From positions 16,561,268-16,625,267 of the forward strand of contig CM056744.1 of NCBI GenBank assembly GCA_029851415.1: a DNA stretch of 64,000 bases. Direction: 5' to 3'. A program made the translations under genes and the position numbers. The stretch is from Eretmocerus hayati (taxonomy: Eukaryota > Arthropoda > Insecta > Hymenoptera > Aphelinidae). Of the stretch, positions 10,575 through 23,100 are shown piece by piece (position 1 is the first letter of the stretch; the number at the start of each line of letters is the position of its first letter). Below the pieces are notes generated by a model, which was not told where the DNA came from, made no database searches, and worked only from the letters and a program-made list of their open reading frames with translations.

Positions 10575-12080
10575 TTTGGTAAAAGTTTACTATTATAGGC
10601 CCAGTTCCGTTGTTTAGATCCAACACTATAATACTCACTAAGTAATTACCCAGTAACGAGTTCCCCATATATTTTTGTAAAACTTTATGATTCGAAAATA
10701 CCCTTGTTGTACACAAAATTCTACACATTATGAGAGCGAAGAGGGATCGAACACTGGTGCTGATCGTTCGATCACCTGATCGGCACTGGAGAAGAGAAGA
10801 GGAGATACAAGGAGAAGGAAAAGTGAGTGAAGTCGGTAAGGTCGGGTTCTTGCGTATGTCGAAAGCTATCATTGGCGTGCATACTAACTGTCTTCCTTCT
10901 TTTTCTGTTCCGGTTTTGATTCTGAGGATCACTCAAAAAGTTACTTTTAGTTATTTTGACAACATTTTCATAAATATTTCTCAAGGATCTTGTGTCCTCA
11001 ACCCTGTTCATATTATTGCTAAGAAACTGGATATTCAACATTTCTGAGAATTCTCGAGTCTTTCAATGTGGCTCTCTATCTGAAATTTTTACAATTTCGA
11101 AATTTAGTGTGTCTTGGTGTGAGATTGCATGCAAAGTCTTCCCTCTTAGTGGCAGCTATGCGTTCCTTCACGCAGACCTCAAATTTTACTTTAGTTTGAA
11201 CAATGTAAGACAAAGAACAATCTAGGCAATCTATTTTATATACAACATTCAGGCTCTCTTGTTCATTCAACTTATCCTCACCCAATTTGATGTACCTTTT
11301 GAAGTCACACACATTTTTATAAACAGGAACTATTTCTTGTGTATGAAAGTATGCTTTCAACGGTTTCGACAATCGTGGTACACATGGAAGGAAAACTATT
11401 GGCTTGTTGCGAAGAATATCTCTTCTCGACTCTTTTTCGGCTACAGGGAGAGGGTTCATCAGAGCGTACTTTCTCTTTTTCACATGTTTTCTAATAAACT
11501 GCAAGGGATAATTATTGAGGAGCAAAAAGTCGGTGATGCGTCTAAAATTCTTCTCGCAAGACGGTGACCTCGATGATTTCCTTGTTTTCCGATCACAACC
11601 TTGTCGACTAAAGAGCAGAGAATGGCTTTCTTCTGGTGGACAGAGTGATGGGACAGGAAGTTGGGGTATCTCTCAGATGATGTGGGTTTCTGATACCAAT
11701 TGAAGGTCGGAACACCATTCTCGGTTCTGATGACTTCAAGGTCCAAAAAACTGATCTTGTTCTCAATTTCCGATTCAAGGGTAAATTGCAGGTGTTCAGA
11801 GTTTCTGTTGAAAGTGTCTAGTACGAGATCAATGTCAGAATCTCTCACGACCAAAAAAGCATCATCTACATACCTAGCATAGAACAGAACGCTATCTTTG
11901 ATAGTTTCCAAACACTCTATTTCCAGAAGTTCCAATGCAAGTTCAGCCCACAGTGGGCTGCTATTGCCTCCCATCGGAGTGCACTAAGTAATTACTGGGT
12001 AATTACTGAGTAATTACTCAGTGAGCATTATAGTGTTAGATGATCTAAACAACGAAACTGGGCCTATAATAGTAAACTCA
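10575..12080 (-). mobile_element. Penelope-like element with inverted terminal repeats
   Basis: Coding remnants of a Penelope-like retroelement on the minus strand (11,974-11,076) are bracketed by about 75-100-bp repeats in inverted orientation: 10,578-10,650 and 11,977-12,076 are reverse complements with few mismatches (shared segment TTTACTATTATAGGCCCAG). Penelope elements are known to carry terminal repeats in direct or inverted order, so the arrangement fits. The RT N-terminus is missing. Confidence 0.75.
11076..11974 (-). pseudogene. Penelope RT C-terminal part and GIY-YIG endonuclease, frameshifted
   Basis: The upstream frame (11,974-about 11,500) starts within the RT: SSPLWAELALE followed by the catalytic RYVDDAF box at about residue 36 and a typical ISFLDLEV segment. 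A frameshift near 11,500 leads into a second frame (to 11,076) that carries a GIY-YIG endonuclease, seen as VVYKIDCLDC followed by YIVQT. The family consensus has glycine where this copy has valine in the second half of the motif. In Penelope-like elements the RT and GIY-YIG nuclease act together in insertion. The missing RT start, frameshift and altered nuclease motif mark it as inactive. Confidence 0.8.
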
Positions 12081-12309
12081 TACCAAATGTGCTTTTTCCT
12101 GTCTAGGAATCAAGAACCCATTATCGTTCAGAAAACACGCACTGTTGATCAAACAAATATATATTCAGAGGACACACATGTATATGTTGCTACTTTCTAA
12201 AGAGCTTTTCTTGGTAAGACTATCATACGAATCGTTATATATCAGTTTCAAGCCTAATCATCTTATGATGCATGGTACCATAACATTTTACTATTTGTTC
12301 GTTGCACAG

Positions 12310-12370
12310 TAATTCCCTGATGATGGGTGTGAGTTACGCACCTAAAACGTCGGAAATTTGACGGAGATTG
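12310..12370 (+). ncRNA. Candidate hammerhead-ribozyme relic of a Penelope element
   Basis: CTGATGA at 12,317-12,323 is followed by a short hairpin (GGTG...CACC) and then TAAAACGTCGG, close to the CTGANGA - stem II - GAAAC layout of hammerhead motifs found in Penelope terminal repeats. The second core box is changed from the consensus, so cleavage activity is doubtful. It is on the strand opposite to the Penelope coding remnant, consistent with a second, inverted copy. Confidence 0.45.
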
Positions 12371-12429
12371 ACCAGACATTGGCAATGAAGTCGGATTGTA
12401 TCAAGAGTTTGAAGGAGTTTTATTTACAT

Positions 12430-13490
12430 CACTCTATTGACTATCATCGATCTCGTCCGTGTCAATCGCCTGAAAGTTTGGCGTGTCTCCGGCCGATATC
12501 ATAGATGTCAGTTCCTTGAATATCTTAAAATGAACTGTCCGTCTCAATGTATAACAGTTGACACTCCGATCTCATCCATATGTTCATTTTCGAATAATGC
12601 AAAACGTACACAAGAACCCTACTGATACCCAAAATGCCCTTTACAGATAGGTTTTCTTATCCCAGCGTCAGTCAGCATCTTCTAAATAGGAACAAGATCA
12701 TTTGATATGATGAAGATACTATAGAAATCAGGGCTAGCATTGTGAGACTCTAGACCGTATCTAACGTTTGAAAGGTTGACTATCTCTACATCAATTCTCT
12801 CACTTTCGTCCTCTATCGTCTCGCGGTAACATGCATTGACTGAGAGCTTGAAGAAAGCCTTCTCGAACTCATATTAAGCGTCAGTTCGTTTCTTTGTATT
12901 GTACGCAACATACGGTTCCATCCAAGGGCTTTGTTAGAACTGATTCGCTCTTATGAATCTTCTTCATCATAAGACCATGATCTTCAGCTTGCACAAGTAC
13001 TCTGTTTCCATGTTTTTATGCCGATGGCGCTCTACGTTCTAGGCAGAGAGGTAAGTTGGGACGATCATCGTGGAGATCCGGGGGATAATCTATGTCTACT
13101 CCTTGTATATAACCCATCTTGCTGTCTTCCGGGACCATGTAGACATCAAGACCCTTCTCTCCAATGTTGTTTACAGATTTTAAATTTGAACGTGGTAATC
13201 TTTGGCACATACCCCACCCGTAGAGATTATGCACATCAAGATAGATAAGATTATATATCTTCCTGATCAGAATCGTGCTTCTCCTCAACATATCTACTAT
13301 TTGCTTCCCCATATCTATTGTAGCACTGATTGATTCCGCCTCTGATCCCTCGTTCAACCATGTGCAGCATATCAATGTTCGTAATCAAATCTAATTTGAT
13401 GCCTCTTTGTATATCAACATTGTATCCCATCTAATCCCAGAGCTTTAAGATAATGAGCACGGTCTGATCCGTACGCCTCCACACAGGTAG
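12430..13490 (-). pseudogene. Polinton/Maverick-type DNA polymerase B relic
   Basis: Minus-strand translation in three frames gives the ordered landmarks of protein-primed family B polymerases of Polintons: CVEAYGSD (about 13,475), DMLHMVERGIRGG (about 13,380), YLDVHNLYGWGM (about 13,230, the motif A region), a KPLDGTV/FEKAFFKL region (about 12,930-12,830) and a motif C relic near 12,560, where the usual YxDTDS reads YIETDS. At least two frameshifts and several stops interrupt it. Polintons are large self-synthesising DNA transposons; no integrase, protease or capsid gene was recognised nearby, so only the polymerase fragment remains. Confidence 0.75.
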
Positions 13491-15735
13491 ATCAAAAATG
13501 TCCAAACATATCTGCAAGGAGCAGAATATCACACACAATATAAATATCATTATATACGCCAAGAGTTTGAATATCCCACCCCCTCCCACTCCCTGAGCAT
13601 GTTCATAATATTCATCGTTCTGTAGATCACTCTGAAATTGCGCGAGTGTGAATTTTGATCATAATCGTCGTACGGACCATTTTGGGTGATTTTTTTATAT
13701 AGCTTTCCTGAGGAGAATTCTATGAACAAATAACCTGAATAGCTAAGTTGGATTCCATGGGTCACTCCTTCAACATTTAAGTTCAAACGAGCCGGATTGA
13801 TCGAGTGGAAGGAGAGTCAGATTTTTTTCAATCTGATACGAGTGCAGTGATAAACACAGGTGAGATATCACATCAGATAGGTTATTAGGTAGCGTGCCAC
13901 GGTGGGTTGCGTACCGTGACATTCGAGTAACGCATTGAGAGCGTGAATCTGTTTGCAGACGAAAGAATACTTCAAAATCTTACGAATTTTACTCACAAAG
14001 CTTGACTGTAGAAGGTTCGTGCATTATACAATCTCTTGTTCTTAAGAAATAATATGCAATCAGCAAGGTTCATGCATGCATAAATTGGAATGTTCATTTG
14101 AAATCTGTGGATCACGCCAAAGTTGCAGAGTGTGAAGTTTGATCATGATCTTTCCACGAACCCTATCTGAATCAGGTCATTATTGTTGTGTTGTCGTTCT
14201 GAGCAGGAGTCTATAAATAAATCATCTAAATAGCCAAATTGGATTCTGTGAAATACTCCTTTAACAATCATCGCTCGTCTCACATTCATTCGGACTGCGA
14301 TGGATTTGCCCTTTCGGTGGGAAACTAGTCCCTTACAACCTTGGAAAAGAGTTGTGATAAGAATTTTCCAGAAACACTCCCTCCTCAGTTAACATCCTGA
14401 TCTAATTGGAACTCAATCCGTCAGTTCGGAAAGTTGTCGACGTCGTATGATGAGGTATGCAGCGATCCTTGAGCCTTCCTGATACGAATCGAAATGAGTC
14501 CAGTCTACGGAAATTCATATCAGTTCCTTCAACCAATTTAGTGGGTGGAGTGCATCATGGCATAAGAGGGCTACGGTCGATTCACGGTGGCCTCTCCGTC
14601 AAGCGTCCTGGGGTGCGATGACCCGAGCACGGCCCAAGTTTTTTTCACACGTTCTTTTCCAATCATAGTATAATAGATGGCGTATGGATGGATGTGAGTG
14701 GAAGCTTATCAAAGATGTACGAGGTACAGGCCTCCGTGTCCCGTATACAACATGATTTACATTCAATTCGCTGCCCTCTACCTTTCCTGATTGTTCATCT
14801 ACTACCCCTGCAAGCATTAGTTGAAGATGATTTTAAGCGAAGTAATCTAGCCCAAGTATTCATATCCAAGTATCGTAAAAGACTTCCCATTAGGTGACTT
14901 CTGCTTTGTTTATGATACTGCTATGATAGGGACCCTTAGGGTACAATGATTTGAAACACACGTGAGGCTAATGGAAGTTTATTAGAATTCCCACAATTCT
15001 ACCTGACGAGAATAAATGTTTTGCCACATCGCCGAGAGCCATGATTAGAAACCGAACTCTTGTGCAAAATCAAGGAAAGAGGTTTTACATAAGAAGGACG
15101 TAAAATGTATGCATGAGAAACTGGATGAATATGCAATAACAGTCCCGCAAACATCACTCACGAATTGTCATTGAACGGATAGAAAGCCAATCAGATTTCA
15201 TAAAGAATAATATGATAACAATGTATACGCTTGAGGAACAATCCATTGTCAATTTTCAAAGTTTATCCAGAATAATGTAAGGGATCCAAGATCTTGACCG
15301 TTCATAAAAGAGCTCATTCGTAGCGTTCCAGCAGTGGAAAACTCGTTTTGATTTTCATACAGTTGCATTCCATCTTTTATTCCCAGGAAAGTTGTCTTAC
15401 TTCTCTGCATGATTGGTGCTTACACTCATAGATTCCATCAATCTCGTCTGTGCCAATCGAGTGAAACTCTACAGAAGACACAAGTCCGGGACCACAACAA
15501 GAATGAAAAGATTTTCGTTGAAATGATAAATCACTGTTTGGATTTCCATGCCATGGTTTCTAGTTGGAATATCAAGATGCGAGAGGTTGAATACTAGGCG
15601 AGTAGAAGATGGATATGGGCTTCAAAATATTTATGGAGAATTCTATTTGAGAATGGACATGCTAACATACCAACATTCTACACGGACATTACAAATCCAC
15701 TCTCAGAATCAATAATTCATCGATTTATCGAACTC
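13491..15735. other. Degenerate repeats between the Polinton relic and the next receptor
   Basis: The segment 13,555-13,790 is related to 14,100-14,290 (shared TTGGATTC and AATTTTGATCATAAT-like stretches), and 15,390-15,560 resembles 12,430-12,600, so a second, even more decayed copy of the Polinton-associated sequence may lie here. No open gene was recognised. Confidence 0.35.
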
Positions 15736-15739
15736 AATA

Positions 15740-18672
15740 TTTCATCGATTCCGCAAGATCTCAACAATAGATACAGCTGATGCAAGAGACACGCCAAAAT
15801 TCAGAACAAACAAATGAGGTGCGAACTCGTACAGATCTAGAGCTGTTGCGCTCATAGTACTTTTAAAACTCTCCGGTCTCCTAGAATTATCACCTTGAGA
15901 TTTCTCGATCTTGTCAGCCTACTTCTGATATTTCCAGCAACCCATCGAATCAAATTATAATATCACAATGAGAGTTTCTTCTTACCGTGAACGTAATTTT
16001 CCTGGAAAATTACTGACCCAATCTTCATGACCTGACCGAATGAAATGTTTCGATTGAGGCCAAAGGCGGTACGAACTATTCTTCTAAGATGGACTTCGGT
16101 AAGCTCACACATCTCTCTATTACCAATATCTCGAGCTATGGAGGGAAATCCATCATATTGATGCATATGATACGCAAAACTACCCTCTTGTACGAGACTC
16201 AAAACTAAGGATGGTTCTTTGAAACGCTGCGACTCCAGTGTATGTGACCATACCCTGTCGTTGAACGCCATAATTTTTGGATCTGGTGCCTGAAGAAGTT
16301 CAGAACTTTGATAATTGAGAAACTTCCACGCTCTTGTAATACGAAATTCTACGAAAGAAAGCAATTAGACACGATTGAATCTTATTGATCGGCTCTAGCC
16401 AGTAAAATTGAACTTTTGCTGACTTTAAAATCATAGATTGAGTTGAATTACTTCAACTCAAACTATGATGAGCAACTAGACATTACAATATTTGAGAGAA
16501 GAAATCGGAACATCGCCATCCGAAGCTGTTTCATTACAGGAATATACGACCAGGCTCTAATTTCATATTAAGATGGTTCTATGATCATATCGAAGATGTA
16601 AAGATCGTAGTGGAACCTTTCATACGCTAATCTACGGCTCAAGGAACTACTCTGTGAATTCTCTCGGTATTATTCACCAGGCATCTTCTCAAGATCTTAG
16701 CTTACACAATTTCCAAATGACATGGGCTCCCGTGGACAGCGCCACCAGAACGAGTGTAATAGATCCTCAGATGTAGAGAAAATTGTTGAATTCAAGGTGA
16801 CTAGCTCATTATTACTCCGATGTGAAACAAATTGTATCCCAAGTATATCCCAACCTGAAGCTCGGAGCTATAAAGGTTACCACTGGTATTAACCTCCATT
16901 TATCTCGCGTGGAGCCAAAACAATGTCCCATAGACACGGTCGTATACACCATAGAAAAAATGTATGATCCCCCGGGTCCTCCTAATTCGAGGTCAAGAGT
17001 AGTGTTGCTATTCAATGATGACTGCTGATTGTGAAATAACCTTCGAAGTTAAGAGGAAGGTCGAAACTAGAATCACCATTGGATATCCAATCCAAATTGG
17101 ATATCCTCTCCAAAATAAGGATATATGAATTTTGTCTCAAGATCGTGAGATTCCCCAACTGTTCTCGTAGGAAGGGCGCAGGTCACCTGTTTTTCGGACT
17201 GCATATCATATGAATCAAGGTATCTGAAAGAAAATTCCAATTGCAGTAAGGTCTGTTGATTAAAAAGTTTTGCCTTCGCTATGATCTGTATGATGTCTAA
17301 GGTTTTTTAGTTGGTAAACAAGAAATCGCAGCAATTCGTGATGACTTATTTCAAGTTAAGCAGCGTGAATTACTCAACGTGAAGCTCATAAAACAATAAT
17401 TCTGTGAAGATTTGTCAGGTATACGTAGTGAATCTCTCCATCATGACTATTAGTTTGAGTTACTCTCGAAAAAAACTAATCGCCGTATCCAAAGGGGAGT
17501 TCGAAATTGGAATGAACGCCGACATCTTTGGTAAAATTAACTATTCCAAGTGAAAAATTGTCAACAAGTTTGCTGGAAAGGATGAATTCGATGCTTGTTT
17601 CGCTGGTGTGGCGGGACCCATCAAGTTTCATTTGATGTCATGAACTACCAGGGCAAAGTCTCCAGCCTTAAAGAAAGGACAGACGGAGTTCAATAGTGAG
17701 TCCTGTCGCAGAGAACATATTAATTCGATATTCGTGATGATGCAAACGTTCATCTCTATGAAGTTTGGTGGTAATACACTTTTTTGGATCAAAATTCAAA
17801 CTATTTTGCATGATTCAGTTTTCTATGGGATCTAATCCAAAAGAAGCGACGAGTAGAAGTGAATGGAGAAATCCAATCATTACTGACAAATCATGGATAG
17901 ATGAACATCATATCAGAGGACTCTAGAATGGGATCTCCAAGGTATCTCGACGAGTTATCAAACATTTCTATAGCAACACTCGCTGAAGGGTCTTGGATGA
18001 CCTGTGGGCTTTTATTTTCCATCAAATCAATGGGATTGTCTTGGCCAAGAGTGTTGTCGACACTGTTTCTGGGCAGCGCCACCCGGAATAAATTATCTTA
18101 GTCATTATTCTGGTGTATGAACTAGGTTCAATGAATTACTTAGAGCATTAGTTTCTAGGTATGGCTTCAACAGCTAGAGGTCGAGGAATGGATCTCTGGG
18201 TAATGACTGCAAATTGAAGATTCCCCCAACAAGTTGATCAGTAATTGAAGAACCTTAGTCGCAATGGAGAGATGGACAACTGTAGGTGAATTTTGTACTC
18301 CAACGCTGGTGATGAGGATATCCTCTCTTCACTTTTCAAATTCAAGAGACACATTCCACTTTGATATGTTTGCAACCAATTCTGTCCGATAAATTGCACA
18401 TTTTCAGCTCTCGCTGATGTTGGACTGATTGCAATCGTTAGATTGTAGGAAAAAAATGACCATCTCGTCCCCAGGAATTTATCTCACTCTAAATTCCCCA
18501 AGATCGCATCTGTTAATGAGAGACAAGAAAATCCCACAATGCTGGATACACTCTTGTGAATAAAGTATTCAAACACAAAATCATCGTATTGATTCCCTGT
18601 CCTTTAACCTCCGATTGCATAAGGTCTCATCAGTGTTACAAATGCTACCATCAAAAGATTCATGACAAGCTT
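15740..18672 (-). pseudogene. IR75-like ionotropic receptor pseudogene
   Basis: Exon 8 (16,289-16,018, 272 bp, the same length as in its neighbours) is open and encodes ligand-binding lobe 2 sequence including FAYHMH and CELTEVHL. The following exon 9 (about 15,945-15,740) still aligns with its neighbour (SATALDLYEFAPHLFVL) but contains at least four stops and a frameshift. A decayed exon 7 (ERIH) may lie near 16,660. At the 5' end an exon 1 relic (18,672-about 18,530) begins with a possible signal peptide, is broken by a TAA, and continues as DDFVFEYFIHKSVSSIVGFSC without a splice donor. The middle exons could not be confirmed. Clearly a dead member of the tandem array. Confidence 0.75.
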
Positions 18673-18737
18673 ACGTGATTGAATAGTGAGGGTGACTGAA
18701 GTAGAGTGGCCTAGTAGTGTATTATGTAACTTATATA

Positions 18738-19620
18738 CAGTACCCTGCAGAAAAAATGGAACACGGATACTTTCACTAAAACAGCCACCATTCCGAAGCG
18801 TTTGGGTCTACAACAATTTTCCAAAAAGCACTTGAAAGATGAGAAAAAAATCTATCAAATTATGTGTTTTAAAGATTTTTTTGATCTAAATTTGATGCCT
18901 TCAATTGACACTCAAAATTGGAAAAATTCTCATTTCAATCAATCACCCTCCATTTTTATGCAAGTAATGCTAACGTAAAAATTCTTGCGGGATTTTATAG
19001 TTCTTTTCAAGAACTTCAAAATCTTTTTTGAACGTTGTTCTGCGATTTTCCACACTCGAGTTACAAGCGATCTCGTAGGAAGAATTTTGTACGGGTTGAG
19101 GGTATTGAAAGTATGGAGACATGAGTTTTTCTCAATCAAGGTAGGCGGAAGTACTTTTGACCAATCTTTGGCATGAACCCGACGATTATTTCATAAGATT
19201 CTGGAGATTTTACGTCAAAATCGTAGATTATGACCTTTTCCGTATTTTTGTTACCCTCAACACGTACAAAATTCTTTCTTCGAGATCGCTCGTAACTCTG
19301 GTGTGAAACACCGTAAAACAACGTTCAAAAAAAGATTTTGAAGTTCTTGAGAAGAACTACAAAATCCCGTAAGAATTTTTACGCCAGCATGACTTGCATA
19401 AAAATGTAGGGTGGTTGATTGAAATGAGAATTTTTTCAATTTTGAGTGTCAATTAAAGGCATAAAATTTCGATCAAAAAAATTTTTTGAAACACATAATT
19501 TGATAGATTTTTTTCTCATCTTTCAAGTGCTTTTTAGAAAATTGTTTTAAACCCAAACGCGTCGGAATGATATCTATTTTAGTGAAGTTATCCGTGTTCC
19601 ATTTTTTCTGCAGGGTACTG
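18738..19620. mobile_element. Foldback MITE, Tc1/mariner-type ends, TA target site
   Basis: An 883-bp element whose two halves are near-complete reverse complements. The ends read CAGTACCCTGCAGAAAAAAT and its complement, and TA flanks both sides (18,736-18,737 and 19,621-19,622), as expected for Tc1/mariner insertions. No transposase frame is present, so it is non-autonomous. Confidence 0.9.
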
Positions 19621-19622
19621 TA

Positions 19623-20191
19623 CACTGGATATAACCAATTCGACATCTCGCACCGAATTCAGATAACTACATTCAAAATGACGGGCATCCATATTTTCTT
19701 ATTTATATTCTGATGAAATCAATTCAGCCCTCATCACATAATTTGAATTCCGTGAGCAAACTCAGAGATCATAAATTCTCCAATCTCCCAAAATGTTCGA
19801 AAAATAGAGCATATCTATGAAACTCTCAACATCCTAGACATACATAATATTCACTGGGAGGGGATGCTGGGTACGGAATTGTGAAAGAATGCATTACACC
19901 GCATCAAATTGAGCCGTCATAATCCTAGGAAATCAAACGAAAACTCTGAATACAACATTTTATCCTTGCTCCAAGTTGAAAGAGACTGATTCCTCAATGA
20001 CAAAGTACGATACATGGGGTATCATCCATTTTGATGACTTTTACAAGAGCAATTTTTTTCCTATCTTCACGTGTTTCGTCTCCGATCATGACTTCCTGAA
20101 CATTAAACATATGGATTTTGCAGATATTTATTCCATCTCTCACATTCTGCCAGGTTTATGATTCATATGATCGATGCTTCGAGTCATGATC
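19623..20191. other. Intergenic AT-rich sequence, nothing recognised
   Basis: Downstream flank of the receptor gene ending at 20,192; no features recognised. Confidence 0.5.
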
Positions 20192-23100
20192 TCACGATAG
20201 ATTTATAGAAAATCTGTGATACACTTTGATACCTTCGTGATGCTTCAATATCTCAATGATAAATACGGCAAATGCAAGAATCATACCGATCAATAAAACA
20301 AACAAATGAGGTGCGAACTCGTATATGTCTAAAGCTGTTGCACTCAAAGTGTTCTTGGAACACTGCGGTTTCTGAGAAGACCATCTCAAGAGTTCACGTT
20401 TCTGCAGGCCCACTTCTGATATTTTCATCAACCTACCAAGATTGATAAATATCTCTCATCAAAAATTTTCTCCCCAACGAGTGTAGTTCATGTGGATGAT
20501 CACTCACCCAATTTTCATGATTTCCTCAAGAGAAGTATTACGGTTGACCCCAAAAGCTGTGCGAACTTCTTTCTTTAGATGAACCTCTGTGAGCTCACAA
20601 ATTTCTCTATCACCAAAATTTCGAGCTATAAATGGATAGCCATCGTATGGATGCATATGGTAAGCGAAACCACCCTGTTGAACAAGACTTAAACCTTGGG
20701 ATGGTTCCAAGAAACGCTCCGATTTTGGTATGTGGGACCATACTTTATTGTTGAACGCCACAATTTCTGCGTCCGGTGCCTGAAGAAATTATCGAGTATC
20801 ATAATGAAAAAATGTTCATGACTTCGAGATTGACATTGTCAATCGCAGCGACGAAGATTTGAGAACGAGTCTAGTTCGGCAATAAATATGAAACGCCATA
20901 GTTCATTTCCAGATTCATACATTATAGTTCAACGTGAGTATGGACTCCAAAAATTGAAACAAATCCATTTTTTCGTATGGTATCTTCGTATCTCAACTTG
21001 CCTTGATAAAAAGTTCAAAGTATGGCATCCAGTGAGAGGCGTATTTGAAATTTTCCCGAGCCATGGCGGTTAGAGAGTCATTTATCATGGAAATAGGCTC
21101 ATTTAATCTGGTTGACACGATGATCGCCGAATAAAAATTGTAGATCAAAAAACTGTAAATCATGATGCAGATAAAAGCCATGCGAGATGAGATAAGATGG
21201 ATTCTCTCGTTTGAACCTGGAACAAATTTTCCAAATAATGTTATGGTACACTACAAGAGTGTTCAGTAAACATACCCTGCTGGCATAATGCTCCTATCGT
21301 CATCAAAAAGGAATTCGAACATTGTACGATTCTGCTCTCGCAGCTTTCGTATCGGAGTACAGATGACATAACCCATACACTAACGATGAAGAGAAACATG
21401 TTTGAATACCAAACTGATATTTCAAATGGACCAAGAACCTCGTTAACTCTTATGGAACTTTTCTGAGGACTCCGAAAGAAGAAACAGCTCCTGTAGTAAG
21501 TCGTATAATCTTAATTTTGATGAAGGAAGGTTCGTCTATTGAAAAAACCATCTGAGCACCTTATTGGCCATGATTGATGCAGAAATTTGACTATGTAGGT
21601 TCTCTTGATATTCATTGTTGGGGGACTTCCTGTCAGATCAGAGTCATTATTGAGCATAGCTTGCATTATTGGTCCTAGATGGTCGCCTTCTTCCCAGAAT
21701 GGTGTAGTATAAACTTTCAATCTAATTGATCAAAATAGTAGAAATTCAATCACTTCCGTATTTTTCATTGTACAATAAATTCTGGTGCTTGAAAATCATG
21801 GGGATCGAATAGTATGGACTACTACCAAATATCCATTCCAAAAGTTTTTGGTACAATAGTGAATTCATCAGTAAGAAACATCGTCCTATTCTGAAGATGC
21901 AATTGGATGTCATGCATCAAGATGGAATTCTTCATGAAAAGGTACTGGGAATTGATTCTATTGGGTTGAATTCCAATTCTCACTTCGTTGTCAATAACAA
22001 CTTCCGTCAAATACTCGGAATCGATTCTACTGAAATTGATCTTAACATTGATGCATTGCTAAGTAATTTTGAGAAGATGCATCGCCAATTAGCTTTTTGA
22101 TCAACTCACGTGAAATTGAGCACCTGTGAGAGCTGAGTTAAGATGGCAAAACCGTACTTGGAAAGTCCATCCCTGGGCGCCGTCGAGTGATCAACGAAGT
22201 AATTCTCTTCCGACATCTCTGCGGGCTTAAATTTGCTCTGAATTCAGAGGGAAGACATACCTCCATGAAAATCTTTGAGAGATATCTTTGGATAAGAAAT
22301 TCTACTTTCATGTTGGCAATGAATAATGACTACTCACGGGGAAGAATGCAGTTCGGAGTATAATTTTTTGTAAGTCGGCTCTTCTCGTTGACTTTGGTTG
22401 ATGTAACCCTATATTCCAATGTTCCTTAGGACTCCAAAACCCAGCTAGTATCACTTGAAGAGGTGTTCCGCGTCCTTTCATGATATTGTATACGTCATAC
22501 AGCTCGTATCCCTAAAATGACATGGGCATCAGGAATATTGTCTTTTATATACCGGGTCCCTGCATTTCGGCTCAACCCCGGTTGCCCCCATGGGCGCGGG
22601 GCAGGGATACGCCCTGCCAGCGCGTCGGTTTGGAGGATGGCCAACACCGAGCTAGGCTCGGTGATGACTCAGTCCTCCTCCCCGACTACCGAATTTCGGG
22701 CACGGCCCCCAGCACAAGGCCGAGACCCACCCCTTGGTGGGGGGTTCTTGGGCTCTTCTAGGCTTCCTGAGAACCCAGGGAGTCCCTCGGAATGATGGAT
22801 GAGTCTTTCGGGCTCGCATTGTTACCGCCCAACCGCGATTCCAATTCGAGTCCCTAGACTCACCCACTCCCGTGGTGCCGGACGGAGATGTGCGGTCATC
22901 TCGCTGCGGCGGGCGATGACTGGGGCCGGGAGCTCGTCAGACTCCAGGGATGAGGCACCATGCCCCAACCCCTCTTGCGGTTTGACATGGGCGTCAATAG
23001 GGCAAATTTTGAACGATATTGTGTATCATTCGTTCATCATTTGGTTGGCATCCATTCACCTGAATCTTGGGGCCCCAATCTGCCAATTTACTTGACCAAA

